Shown here one piece after another: positions 51,284-59,760 of a stretch of DNA of 64,000 bases. The DNA is from Pseudomaricurvus sp033283335. GTDB taxonomy: Bacteria; Pseudomonadota; Gammaproteobacteria; Pseudomonadales; Cellvibrionaceae. The notes below the pieces were generated by a model. It was not told the origin of the DNA. It worked only from the letters and a program-made list of their open reading frames with translations, and searched no databases. Location: the NCBI GenBank assembly GCA_033283335.1, contig JAWMQP010000006.1:62001-126000 (forward strand), read 5' to 3'. Both the position numbers and the translations under genes were made by a program. Each line of letters starts with the position of its first letter. Position 1 is the first letter of the stretch.

Positions 51284-51607
51284 TCAATCTTCGGTGAGCC
51301 AGCGCAAGGGTTCACCGAAATCATCGGTCAACAGCTTGCGCTGAGTGCGCGACTTGCCTGACGGGTGCTTGTCCAATCGCTTGGGTTTGTGGCGGCGAGC
51401 TTCAATGGCCTGAATCTCTGTCAAAACCGGGGTGCGACTGGTCGGATTGCGCTCAATGTGCGGTGGCTTGGGCAGGGGGGCATTCAAGCTGCGACCGCTT
51501 TCCCCAGCCTGAAATTCGTTCACCGCTCCCCCCTGGGCGAGAAACTGTTGCACCTGCTCGTTGATTTCGTTGCGGATCTGGGCTTTGGTTTTGGTAGCTT
51601 TCATCAT
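51284..51607 (-). CDS. Hypothetical protein with FLxxGGxVxE motif
   Basis: This 107-residue, basic and Pro-rich protein has no family I can name. The segment VQQFLAQGGAVNEFQAGE recalls the FLSRGGKVQE motif of the Pseudomonas RNA-polymerase-binding protein SutA, and Arg/Lys-rich stretches (EARRHKPKRLDKHPSGKSRTQRK) suggest nucleic acid or RNA polymerase contact. That is a weak resemblance. It converges on the Hpt gene and is divergent to the symporter. Confidence 0.6.
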   Translation of the reverse strand: MMKATKTKAQIRNEINEQVQQFLAQGGAVNEFQAGESGRSLNAPLPKPPHIERNPTSRTPVLTEIQAIEARRHKPKRLDKHPSGKSRTQRKLLTDDFGEPLRWLTED

Positions 51608-51837
51608 GCTGGCAAGGTTAAAGTGGCCGTCAACGAGCGACGAGTGTTCACATAATGCCTTATTTTAGTGGGGTTTTGTGTAGAAATCATGCTCATGCCA
51701 ACGTTATAGGCCCGATTCAGGGGGGTAGATGACGTATTTGCCCTGATTCTGGGCTTGCAAAGTTGCGCGCTCCTCGGCTGGCAAGGGTGGCCGTGCAGGC
51801 GAGGTACCGATTTTCTTATTCAATCTTGGGGGACTCT

Positions 51838-53520
51838 TTGGACAGTATTAACCGCATTATCCTGTTGGTGGATAGTTACCTGGGCTCAGCTGCTTATTTT
51901 CCATTTTTGCTGTTGGGGGTCGGTGCGTTTTTCACCATCTATTTGAAATTTCCTCAAGTCCGTTACTTCGGCCATGCCTGGGCTGTGGTGACCGGCAAGT
52001 ACGACAAGGCCTCCGACAAGGGGGATACAACCCACTTCCAGGCGCTGGCTACAGCCCTCTCAGGTACCGTCGGAACCGGCAATATTGGCGGAGTGGCCTT
52101 TGCCATCTTTCTGGGAGGGCCTGCGGCTCTGTTCTGGATGTGGATGACGGCGTTTCTGGGCATGACCACCAAGTTTGTTGAGGTCACCCTGTCCCACAAA
52201 TACCGTGTGCAGACCGAAGACGGCACCATGGCGGGTGGGCCCATGTATTACATGGAGCGCAAGCTGAACATGAAGTGGCTGGGGGTGATTTTTGCCGTGG
52301 CCACGGTGATCAGTTCTTTTGGCACCGGCAATCTGCCACAGATTAATAATATCGCTCAGGGGATGCAGGCTACCTTTGGCGTGCAGCCCATGATCACCGG
52401 GGCCATTTTGGCCGTGTTGCTGGCGATGGTGATTATCGGCGGAATTCATCGGATTGCTGCCGTCACCTCTAAAATCGTGCCCTTTATGGCGGTGTTTTAC
52501 ATCATTGGCGCCCTCGCCGTAATCCTCTATAACGCCGACAATATCCTGCCCTCATTTACCGCCGTGTTTGCTGATGCGTTTACCGGGTCCGCGGCAGCCG
52601 GTGGATTTCTCGGTGCCAGCTTTGCCTACGCGTTTAACCGAGGTGTGAATCGCGGTCTGTTTTCCAATGAAGCGGGTCAGGGTTCTGCGCCCATTGCTCA
52701 CGCCTCGGCCAAAACCGCAGAACCTGTGTCGGAAGGGATGGTGTCGATTCTGGAACCCTTTATTGACACCATTGTGATTTGTACCTTGACTGGCCTGGTC
52801 ATCCTGTCTTCCGGGGTTTGGAGCCAAAAGCACCCGACCACCTTGCAACGGGCGGATACGGTGTTTTTACAGGGACAATACGATGATCACAATGACGAAG
52901 ACCGACACCACCTGTTCCTGTATTTAAATAAAGAAGACAATAGCGTTCATCACTTTAACGGCAAAATCCAGGTGACTGATGGGGTGGCAGAGAGTGGTGA
53001 CTTTACGGTGTTAAGCGCCCGTTCGGTGGCCGAGCAGGTGCATTACAGCATCGGTGAAGTTGAACACCCTTTTACTGGTAGTTTGCAGGTAGTCGATGGT
53101 CAGTTGGTCAATGAGGCTGTCATTATGACCGGCCGATCGCTGGTGCATTCCGCCGAGTTGACCACCCGGGCTTTCAATCGCGGCTACTTTGGCGACTATG
53201 GCCAGTACATCGTCGCCATTGGGCTGTTGCTGTTTGCCTTTTCCACTACCATCGCCTGGTCTTACTATGGCGACCGGGCCATCATTTATCTGTTTGGTAC
53301 CAAAGGCATCATGCCTTACCGTATCTGTTATGTGGCCGGCTTTTTCTGGGCGTCGTTTTCGGATACCACCCTGATCTGGAACCTCACGGCCGTGGCCATT
53401 GTGCTGATGACACTACCCAACCTGTTGGGGATTATGCTGTTGCGCAAAGACATGAAAGACAGTGTCGAGGAGTACTGGCAGCATATGGAAAAGACGATGG
53501 CGGAACACGATCGTCGCTAG
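51838..53520 (+). CDS. Sodium:alanine symporter, AGCS family, with an inserted hydrophilic domain
   Basis: This multi-helix carrier has AGCS signatures: FQALATALSGTVGTGNIGGVA, FGMTTKFVEVTL-like FLGMTTKFVEVTLSHKYRV, GGPMYYMERKL and GVNRGLFSNEAGQGSAPIAHA. Most members have 450-500 residues; here about 120 extra hydrophilic residues (about 340-465) separate two helices near the C terminus, probably periplasmic. The start is TTG 51838 with GGGGG five bases upstream; longer frames to 51763 include unlikely sequence. It would import alanine or glycine with sodium, consistent with marine life. Confidence 0.87.
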   Translation: MDSINRIILLVDSYLGSAAYFPFLLLGVGAFFTIYLKFPQVRYFGHAWAVVTGKYDKASDKGDTTHFQALATALSGTVGTGNIGGVAFAIFLGGPAALFWMWMTAFLGMTTKFVEVTLSHKYRVQTEDGTMAGGPMYYMERKLNMKWLGVIFAVATVISSFGTGNLPQINNIAQGMQATFGVQPMITGAILAVLLAMVIIGGIHRIAAVTSKIVPFMAVFYIIGALAVILYNADNILPSFTAVFADAFTGSAAAGGFLGASFAYAFNRGVNRGLFSNEAGQGSAPIAHASAKTAEPVSEGMVSILEPFIDTIVICTLTGLVILSSGVWSQKHPTTLQRADTVFLQGQYDDHNDEDRHHLFLYLNKEDNSVHHFNGKIQVTDGVAESGDFTVLSARSVAEQVHYSIGEVEHPFTGSLQVVDGQLVNEAVIMTGRSLVHSAELTTRAFNRGYFGDYGQYIVAIGLLLFAFSTTIAWSYYGDRAIIYLFGTKGIMPYRICYVAGFFWASFSDTTLIWNLTAVAIVLMTLPNLLGIMLLRKDMKDSVEEYWQHMEKTMAEHDRR

Positions 53521-54240
53521 TCAGCCACTGACTACCTGGTTTTTGCCTTGTTGCTTGGCCAGGTAGAGGGCTTCGTCGGCGTGTTTGAGCATGTCGTCGA
53601 CGGAGCTTTCGCCCGCGTAACAGCGCAACCCGATGCTGGCTGTCACCGAGGGCAGGTCGGGTATTTCCAGTAGTGCCACCTGTTCGCGCAGGCGTTCACA
53701 GGACGCGCGGGCTTCACTGGTATCGACGTTGTGAAGGATCAGTAAAAACTCCTCCCCACCCCAGCGGAAAACCGCATCGGTAGGACGAATGCTGTCTCTC
53801 AGGCAGGACGCCACGGCCATCAAAGCCTGATCACCCTGATCGTGACCGTAGTTGTCGTTGATGGCTTTGAAATCGTCGATGTCCAGCAGGGCTATGGCAA
53901 AATTGATGCCGCTGTCGGGGGCCAGCTGTTGTCGCTGAAAGGTTGAATTGAAGTGCTTGCTGCCCGAGCGACGGTTTCCCAGCTGGGTCAGGGGGTCGGT
54001 ATGGGCATAAAACTCCAGTTGTCGAGACAGATCCTCCAGCGCCAGGTTTTTTTCCATCAGCGCCAGAGTGCGTTTTTCCACTTGTTCTTCCAGGTGCAAG
54101 TTCAATTCCTTGAGCTGCTTTTCCACTTGGTGACGTTTGCGGATGTTAATGCTGAGCAGCAACACGGCCAGCAGCAACAGCACCAGAATCAACAGGGTCG
54201 ACGTGACTTCTATGCTGTACTGCTGATACAGGTTTGACAT
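53521..54240 (-). CDS. Diguanylate cyclase (GGDEF) with N-terminal membrane helix
   Basis: This 239-residue protein has one N-terminal helix (STLLILVLLLLAVLLLSI), a coiled coil (EKQLKELNLHLEEQVEKRT) and an intact GGDEF domain. The active site reads RWGGEEF and a product-inhibition I site, RPTD, lies five residues before it. It should make c-di-GMP from GTP. There is no periplasmic sensor domain of note. Its stop abuts the symporter stop (convergent, no gap). Confidence 0.92.
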   Translation of the reverse strand: MSNLYQQYSIEVTSTLLILVLLLLAVLLLSINIRKRHQVEKQLKELNLHLEEQVEKRTLALMEKNLALEDLSRQLEFYAHTDPLTQLGNRRSGSKHFNSTFQRQQLAPDSGINFAIALLDIDDFKAINDNYGHDQGDQALMAVASCLRDSIRPTDAVFRWGGEEFLLILHNVDTSEARASCERLREQVALLEIPDLPSVTASIGLRCYAGESSVDDMLKHADEALYLAKQQGKNQVVSG

Positions 54241-54309
54241 TCCATATCCATATAAAAAGTGTCTGTGTTTATCAGTTTAGAGCATACGGCGCATTTTTAA
54301 ACATAATTC

Positions 54310-55347
54310 TTAGCTGTTGTATCCCATGGGGTGGAGTTCACCGCGCAGGTCGGTGATCATGTGCTGGCGGATCAGCTCTTGCGGTAAGTCCTGGCTCAGC
54401 AGGTAGTGCAACTTGGCCAGGGTGGCCTCCAGGGTCATATCCTGGCCGCTGATGACGCCGGCTCTAGCGAGGGCGTTACCGGTGGCGTAGCCGCCCATGT
54501 TCACCCGGCCTTGCAAGCACTGGGTGCAGTTGATGATCAGGGTGCCCTGCAGGCTGGCCTGTTGCAGCTGCTGCAAAAACTCCGGGCTCTGGGGAGCGTT
54601 GCCGACGCCAAAACTGCGCAGGATCAGGGCTTTTAAGCCCGGCTGTAGCAGTCGTTCCATTATGTCTGCTGAAATACCGGGAAACAGGGTAATGATGCCA
54701 ATGGCCTGCGGCTGGATCGATGTCACTTGCAGAGGGGCGTGGGTTGAGGGTTCGGCCCGCAATTTACCACTGATCAATTTGATGTTGATGCCCGCTTCCA
54801 GCAGAGGGGGAAAATTGGGGGATTCAAAGGCGTCAAAGCCATCGGCGTGGGTTTTGACACTGCGGTTGCCCCGGTACAAGCGGTTGTTGAAAAACAGTCC
54901 GACTTCGGCGATCGGGTAATTGGCGGCGATATAGAGGGCGTTGAGCAGATTGGCGTGGCCGTCGGAGCGCAATTGCGCCAGAGGAATTTGCGAGCCGGTC
55001 ACAATCACCGGTTTGCTCAGATTTTCCAGCATAAACGACAGCGCCGATGCGGTGTAGGCCATGGTGTCGGTGCCGTGCAATACCACAAAACCATCGTATT
55101 CCTTGTAATGAGCGGCTATATCGTCGGCTATGATCTGCCAGTCTGCCGGTGTCATATTGGCTGAGTCGATGAGTGGGTGGTATTCATTGAGGGTGAACTG
55201 CGGCAGCTCGGGCCGCTGGAATTCCGGCATGGACTTGAGATGGTTGCTGAGAAAGTCCTCGGCAGGTACGTAGCCCTGCACGGAAGGTTTCATGCCGATG
55301 GTACCACCGGTATAGGCGACGTAGATGGATTTGCGCGGCTGGCTCAT
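54310..55347 (-). CDS. ansA: Type I (cytoplasmic) L-asparaginase
   Basis: This 345-residue enzyme hydrolyses asparagine to aspartate and ammonia. Both catalytic threonine motifs are seen: YVAYTGGTIGM near the N terminus and VVLHGTDTMAYTASALSFM near residue 90. There is no signal peptide, so it is the cytoplasmic AnsA form rather than AnsB. The gene is followed by a structured repeat. Confidence 0.94.
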   Translation of the reverse strand: MSQPRKSIYVAYTGGTIGMKPSVQGYVPAEDFLSNHLKSMPEFQRPELPQFTLNEYHPLIDSANMTPADWQIIADDIAAHYKEYDGFVVLHGTDTMAYTASALSFMLENLSKPVIVTGSQIPLAQLRSDGHANLLNALYIAANYPIAEVGLFFNNRLYRGNRSVKTHADGFDAFESPNFPPLLEAGINIKLISGKLRAEPSTHAPLQVTSIQPQAIGIITLFPGISADIMERLLQPGLKALILRSFGVGNAPQSPEFLQQLQQASLQGTLIINCTQCLQGRVNMGGYATGNALARAGVISGQDMTLEATLAKLHYLLSQDLPQELIRQHMITDLRGELHPMGYNS

Positions 55348-55440
55348 GGGATCACAATAGCGTTTGATTTAGAAACTATTGTATCTGTTCGGGGGAAATA
55401 TGTATTGGCTGGGTATTGTGGTGGGCTGGGTTTGGTGCAG

Positions 55441-55547
55441 GGCCTGTACTGGAACTGGTAGTCCACGGCACGCATGAACCCATCCATGGGGCTCTCCAGC
55501 GGCGTCCTGCCGCTGAAGGCCGTTGACTACCAGTTCCAGCACAGGCC
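55441..55547. repeat. Structured inverted repeat with shared core, copy A
   Basis: The arms GGCCTGTACTGGAACTGGTA and TACCAGTTCCAGCACAGGCC are inverted with one mismatch and enclose a core (about 55475-55522) that contains its own hairpin, CAGCGGC and GCCGCTG. The same core, with different outer arms and in inverse orientation, occurs at 56830-56880. Confidence 0.85.
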
Positions 55548-55572
55548 TTCAAGCTATGTGCTGGATTCAGCG

Positions 55573-56751
55573 TTACTTTGCAAGCTTTTTTAATACTTCC
55601 TCTGTGTGCTCCCCCAGCTGCGGCGGCGGACGGTTGTATTGCACCGGTGTGCGCGATAGTTTGATAGGATTGCCCGGCAGCTGCAGATTTGGGTTCAATG
55701 GATGCGGCACTTTCACTCGCATTTCACGATGCAGAATCTGCGGGTCGTTGAACACCTCGTCAATAGTGTTGATGGGGCCGGCGGGTATGCCGGCCTGCTC
55801 AAAACGCTCCAGCCAATCGTCGCGATCACGCGACAGCAGTTTTTTCTGTAGTAAGGGGATCAACTGTTCACGGTGGTGGACACGCTCGGCATTAGAGCTG
55901 AAGCGTGCGTCCAGGCTAAGTTCAGCCAGACCCAATTGTTCGCACAAACGCTGGAACTGCTGGTCGTTACCTACCGCAACAATGCAATGGCCATTGGCAG
56001 TGGCGAAACTTTGGTAGGGCACAATGTTAGGGTGCGCGTTGCCCAGCCGGGTGGGCACTTGGTTGCCGACCAAAAAGTTGGTCGCCTGGTTGGCGAGGGT
56101 GGCCGCGGTGACGTCGAGCAAGGCCAGATCCACATGCTGACCCAATCCGGATTTTTCTCGCTCGGCCACGGCGGCGAGAATGCCTACGGTGGCGTAGAGG
56201 CCGGTCATGATGTCGGTCAGGGCAACGCCGACTTTTTGCGGTCCGGCGCCGGGTTCACCGTCTTTTTCGCCGGTGACGCTCATCAAGCCACCCATGGCCT
56301 GCACCAGAAAATCGTAGCCGGGACGGTGACTGTAAGGTCCGCTTTGGCCGAAGCCAGTGATGGAGCAATAAATCAACCGCGGATTGCGCGCTGACAAGGT
56401 GGCGTAATCCAGGCCGTATTTGGCGGCGCCACCAACTTTAAAATTCTCCAGCACAATGTCGGCATCATCCGCCAGTTCACGGAGTAGCTGTTGGCCTTCG
56501 TCGCTGGCCATGTCGACGCAAATGGATTTTTTGCCGCGGTTGGCCGCCATGAAATAGGCAGATTCCTGGGTGGGGTTGCCCTGGTCATCGGGCATAAACG
56601 GTGGTCCCCAGCGCCGGGTATCGTCGCCGCTGTCCGGCCGTTCGACTTTGATCACTTCGGCTCCGAAGTCCGCCAGGGTTTGACTGGCCCAGGGACCGGC
56701 TAGGACGCGGGACAAATCAAGAACCTTTAAACCGGATAAAGCACCGCTCAT
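55573..56751 (-). CDS. CaiB/BaiF family III CoA-transferase, probable succinyl-CoA:glutarate CoA-transferase
   Basis: This 392-residue class III CoA-transferase has LSRVLAGPWASQTLADFGAEVIKVE at the start, CVDMASDEGQQLL, ENFKVGGAAKYGLDY and the catalytic aspartate in RPGYDFLVQAMGGLM. It lies upstream of, and on the same strand as, glutaryl-CoA dehydrogenase, so glutarate activation is the natural role (as in SUGCT). Flanking structured repeats sit on both sides of the gene. Confidence 0.88.
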   Translation of the reverse strand: MSGALSGLKVLDLSRVLAGPWASQTLADFGAEVIKVERPDSGDDTRRWGPPFMPDDQGNPTQESAYFMAANRGKKSICVDMASDEGQQLLRELADDADIVLENFKVGGAAKYGLDYATLSARNPRLIYCSITGFGQSGPYSHRPGYDFLVQAMGGLMSVTGEKDGEPGAGPQKVGVALTDIMTGLYATVGILAAVAEREKSGLGQHVDLALLDVTAATLANQATNFLVGNQVPTRLGNAHPNIVPYQSFATANGHCIVAVGNDQQFQRLCEQLGLAELSLDARFSSNAERVHHREQLIPLLQKKLLSRDRDDWLERFEQAGIPAGPINTIDEVFNDPQILHREMRVKVPHPLNPNLQLPGNPIKLSRTPVQYNRPPPQLGEHTEEVLKKLAK

Positions 56752-56806
56752 ATAATTGCTCCGAAAGCTATGCAGTCATTGGTGGGATCTGCTCCGATAG
56801 TGGAAG

Positions 56807-56915
56807 GTCAGGCTCCTGATGGGGTTGCCCGGCCTTCCAGCGGCATGGACGCCGCTGGAGAGCTCCCAGGGATGGGTTCACGGGGTGCCGGGCAGCCCCA
56901 TCAGGAGTCTGGCCC
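56807..56915. repeat. Structured inverted repeat with shared core, copy B
   Basis: The outer arms GGCTCCTGATGGGGTTGCCC and GGCAGCCCCATCAGGAGTCT enclose the core CCAGCGGC-ATGGAC-GCCGCTGG. The arms differ from copy A while the core (about 50 bp) is shared and inverted. The plus-strand frame 56770-57015 that crosses it is not a gene. Confidence 0.85.
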
Positions 56916-56938
56916 TGCACTGATGTTTGAGGTGAAAT

Positions 56939-58123
56939 TCAGAACGCTGCAATGTCAGTTTGAGATCGACCCAGAATCAAACCATGAACATCGTGTGTGC
57001 CTTCATAGGTGTTGACCACTTCCAGGTTCACCATATGTCGCATAATCGGGAATTCATCGGAGATGCCGTTGCCGCCTAGCATGTCGCGTGCCATGCGAGC
57101 GATATCCAGAGCCTTACCGCAGGAATTGCGCTTAATCAGTGAGATCAAGTCCGGGGCGATTTCATTGGCGTCCATCAATTGGCCGGCGCGCAGACAACCT
57201 TGTAGACTCAGGGCAATTTCCGTTTGCATATTGGCCAGCTTCATCTGGATCAATTGGGTCGCCGCTAACGGGCGTCCAAACTGCTGCCTATCCAAGGTGT
57301 ATTGGCGAGCGGTATGCCAGCAGGTTTCGGCGGCACCCAGAGCGCCCCAGGCAATGCCGTAGCGAGCGTTGTTGAGGCAACCAAACGGACCTTTCAAGCC
57401 TTTCACGTTGGGCAGTAACTGTTCTTCAGGCACAAACACTTCATCCATCACAATCTCACCGGTGATGGAGGCACGCAGGGCCAGCTTGCCTTCAATTTTT
57501 GGGGCGCTGAGTCCGGCCATGCCCTTTTCCAGAATAAAGCCGCGAATCGCATCGTCATCGGTCTTGGCCCAGACCACAAACACATCGGCGATAGGACTGT
57601 TACTGATCCACATTTTGGCGCCGGACAGTTGATAGCCACCATCGACACTTTTGGCTCGGGTCAGCATGCCACCGGGATCCGAGCCGTGATTCGGTTCGGT
57701 CAGGCCAAAGCAGCCGATGTATTCACCGCTGGCCAGTTTTGGCAGGTATTTTTCCCGCTGGGCTTCGCTGCCGTAGGCGTAAATCGGGTACATTACCAGA
57801 GAGGATTGCACACTCATCATTGAGCGATACCCGGAGTCGACCGCCTCGACTTCGCGGGCAATGAGGCCATAACTGATGTAGTCCACACCGGGACAGCCAT
57901 AACCCTGGATGGTGGAGCCCAGCAAACCCAGTTCACCCATTTCCCTGAAAATGGACGGGTCGGTGTGTTCATCGCGAAACGCCTGGCGTACCCGGGGCAG
58001 CAATTTTTCCTGTGCATACTGGCGGGCTGAGTCTCTAACCATTCGCTGCTCTTCTGTTAGCTGCTGTTCCAGCAGGAAGGGGTCTTGCCAGTTCAGCTTT
58101 TGCCATTGTCTGGTGTGGCTCAT
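56939..58123 (-). CDS. gcdH: Glutaryl-CoA dehydrogenase
   Basis: This 394-residue FAD enzyme oxidatively decarboxylates glutaryl-CoA to crotonyl-CoA in lysine and glutarate catabolism. It has FGLTEPNHGSDPGGM, KMWISNSPIADV, the glutaryl-type arginine region, and the catalytic glutamate in NTYEGTHDVHGLILGR, all as in human GCDH. A GGAGAGAGAAC ribosome site precedes the ATG at 58123. It is divergent from gcdR. Confidence 0.95.
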   Translation of the reverse strand: MSHTRQWQKLNWQDPFLLEQQLTEEQRMVRDSARQYAQEKLLPRVRQAFRDEHTDPSIFREMGELGLLGSTIQGYGCPGVDYISYGLIAREVEAVDSGYRSMMSVQSSLVMYPIYAYGSEAQREKYLPKLASGEYIGCFGLTEPNHGSDPGGMLTRAKSVDGGYQLSGAKMWISNSPIADVFVVWAKTDDDAIRGFILEKGMAGLSAPKIEGKLALRASITGEIVMDEVFVPEEQLLPNVKGLKGPFGCLNNARYGIAWGALGAAETCWHTARQYTLDRQQFGRPLAATQLIQMKLANMQTEIALSLQGCLRAGQLMDANEIAPDLISLIKRNSCGKALDIARMARDMLGGNGISDEFPIMRHMVNLEVVNTYEGTHDVHGLILGRSQTDIAAF

Positions 58124-58143
58124 GTTCTCTCTCCGTCGACCAA

Positions 58144-58226
58144 TTCATTAATGAACACACCTTAGCAAAATCACAACTTCTATAATAAATATTGATTTTG
58201 TATGATTAGCATATAAGTTTTATATG
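58144..58226. promoter_or_regulatory. gcdH-gcdR divergent regulatory region with two palindromes
   Basis: TTCATTAATGAA at 58144-58155 is a perfect 12-bp palindrome 21 bp upstream of gcdH. CATATAA-GTT-TTATATG at 58210-58226 has perfect 7-bp arms 14 bp upstream of gcdR. Either could be the GcdR site; the second, close to the gcdR start, would suit autorepression. Assignment is not proven. Confidence 0.55.
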
Positions 58227-58239
58227 AAGTGATTTACCC

Positions 58240-59139
58240 ATGGATCTGCGAAAACTGGAGATATTTGTCACGGTAGCCCGCCTGGGCAATTTTTCCCGTG
58301 CCGCCGAAGCCCTGCATATGGCGCAGCCGCCCGTCAGTATCGCGGTGCGTAAGTTGGAAGAGGAATTAGGCGCTGCGCTGTTGGTGCGAGATAAACGTGC
58401 GCTGACGTTGACCCATGAAGGTGAAACGGTACTGGCTCAGGCACAAAGTATATTGCAGCAGGTGGACAACCTCGCCAGTTCCGTGGGCGAGTTTCAACAA
58501 CTGTTGCGGGGTGAAATTCAGCTGGCGTGTCCGGCCATGGCGGGCACCTATTTTTTGCCGCAGTTGCTCGGTCGTTTCTTGGATATGCATCCGGGGTTGA
58601 CGGCCTCGGTGACCCAGGCCGGGACTCATAAAATCGAACAGATGCTGATTAACGATGAGATTGAGCTGGGCGTGGTGACGCTGGCTGAGCCCCATCCTGA
58701 ACTGGAAATTGTGCCGCTGGTGTCAGATACCCTGAGCGTCTGTCTGGGCAGTAAGCACCCCCTGCGTCGACAGGCAGTCAAAGGCAGTCTGTCCATCAAT
58801 GCCTTGCAGGGTATACCGATGGTTCTGTATGAACCGGATTATTTTATTCGCCAGCGATTTGATCGGCTGTGCAGTGAAAGGCAGGTGCAACCGGAGATTC
58901 GTTTGCAAACGAATTATCTACCGTTGTTAATCAAGCTGGTGAAGCAAAACCATGGTGCCACTATAGGCTTGAAGATGATGGCGGAAGAAGAAAAAGGTAT
59001 GTTCGCGATTCCCCTGGTTCCCCTGACGGAAGTCAAACTGGGAGTCGCTCGCCGCAGAGGGCGCATGATTTCCCGTGCGAATGATGCGCTGATTCGCTGG
59101 TTAGCGGAAAGCAGTCAAAGTTATCTATCGGGTGAATAA
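58240..59139 (+). CDS. gcdR: LysR-family regulator, probable GcdR
   Basis: This 299-residue LysR regulator has the N-terminal winged helix (MDLRKLEIFVTVARLGNFSRAAEALHMAQPPVSIAVRKLEEEL in three turns) and a two-lobed effector domain. Its divergence from gcdH and closeness to glutarate genes indicate the GcdR role of activating glutaryl-CoA dehydrogenase and CoA-transferase genes in response to glutarate; the specific name is from context. Confidence 0.85.
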   Translation: MDLRKLEIFVTVARLGNFSRAAEALHMAQPPVSIAVRKLEEELGAALLVRDKRALTLTHEGETVLAQAQSILQQVDNLASSVGEFQQLLRGEIQLACPAMAGTYFLPQLLGRFLDMHPGLTASVTQAGTHKIEQMLINDEIELGVVTLAEPHPELEIVPLVSDTLSVCLGSKHPLRRQAVKGSLSINALQGIPMVLYEPDYFIRQRFDRLCSERQVQPEIRLQTNYLPLLIKLVKQNHGATIGLKMMAEEEKGMFAIPLVPLTEVKLGVARRRGRMISRANDALIRWLAESSQSYLSGE

Positions 59140-59227
59140 GTGTTGATACGGGATAACCAGTATTTTCACTCAGGTATCTTTGAGTGCCGTTGCTGTTTGG
59201 CAGAAATTGCTAAAAATTTTGCAGAAG

Positions 59228-59260
59228 TTGTCATAAAACTTTAACCGCACACTGTAATAT
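59228..59260 (+). promoter_or_regulatory. Pho-box-like promoter before the small gene at 59330
   Basis: TTGTCAT-AAAA-CTTTAAC (59228-59245) matches about 15 of 18 positions of the PhoB consensus CTGTCATAAAWCTGTCAY by eye, and TAATAT (59255-59260) follows 9 bp later. A second hairpin (CACTCA and TGAGTG, 59167-59186) lies just after gcdR. The second half-site is weak. Confidence 0.4.
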
Positions 59261-59329
59261 AACCATTTAATCTTCAATAAAGAGCAATATTACTGGCGCA
59301 GCCTTTCAATAATTATAAAACTTATCCCT

Positions 59330-59635
59330 ATGAAGGACTCAATTTCTAAACACATTATGAGTTATCACATCTCTACCGAGGAGAACTCGGTTTCCAGTGA
59401 GCTGAACGATACTTTGCAAGTCGTTTGTCTGGAGCGTATCAAACTGATTGTCGATACCGGCGATGATCATTGCATTGAACTCTTGCCGCTCAGTGTCAGC
59501 ACGCAGGACGATCATTCTGAGTGGTTAGTGGGGCGCAATCTGGTCAGCGGCTTTAATGAGGAAATACGCCTCGATCAGATTGTTTCGTTACAGGCGATTA
59601 CCCCCAACCCATTTTTCTCGCTGAAGTATTTTTAG
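59330..59635 (+). CDS. Small beta-barrel-like hypothetical protein
   Basis: This 101-residue protein has a segment LQVVCLERIKLIVDTGDD, ELLPLSVS, HSEWLVGRNL and EIRLDQIVSLQAI. This order resembles small Sm/SH3-like barrels such as WYL or the Rho-binding Rof family, but the match is loose and I do not assign one. No ribosome site is evident for the ATG at 59330 or the internal ATG at 59357. It converges on the crotonase remnant, with overlapping stops. Confidence 0.55.
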   Translation: MKDSISKHIMSYHISTEENSVSSELNDTLQVVCLERIKLIVDTGDDHCIELLPLSVSTQDDHSEWLVGRNLVSGFNEEIRLDQIVSLQAITPNPFFSLKYF

Positions 59636-59703
59636 CGACCTTTCCAGATGGGTTTGCGTTTCTCAATAAAAGCGCGCAAGCCTTCGGTGCGGTTGTAGTC
59701 AAA
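59632..59703 (-). pseudogene. Crotonase (enoyl-CoA hydratase) C-terminal remnant
   Basis: On the minus strand 24 codons read FDYNRTEGLRAFIEKRKP, then IWKGR and stop. EGxxAFxEKRxPxWKG is the standard crotonase C-terminus. Nothing upstream in this frame continues the family; instead the terminator and end of the 3-hydroxyacyl-CoA dehydrogenase gene lie there. I read this as the surviving tail of a deleted enoyl-CoA hydratase gene. Confidence 0.7.
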
Positions 59704-59714
59704 ACATGTATGGC

Positions 59715-59737
59715 AAAAAAAGGGAGCAACAGCTCCC
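59715..59737 (-). terminator. Rho-independent terminator of the 3-hydroxyacyl-CoA dehydrogenase gene
   Basis: On the minus strand GGGAGC-TGTT-GCTCCC is followed by seven T residues, 24 bp after the stop. It separates the dehydrogenase from the crotonase remnant. Confidence 0.88.
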
Positions 59738-59760
59738 GCAAGCTCGGATTGGGCGTGTTC

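Noticed and set aside
55441..56915. Integron attC sites.
   Set aside because: No GTTRRRY core sites at the ends, no integrase, and the shared part is the inner core rather than the arms' ends.
56770..57015. Plus-strand frame across copy B of the structured repeat.
   Set aside because: The frame is made by repeat sequence and the gcdH 3' end; no start signal or protein family.
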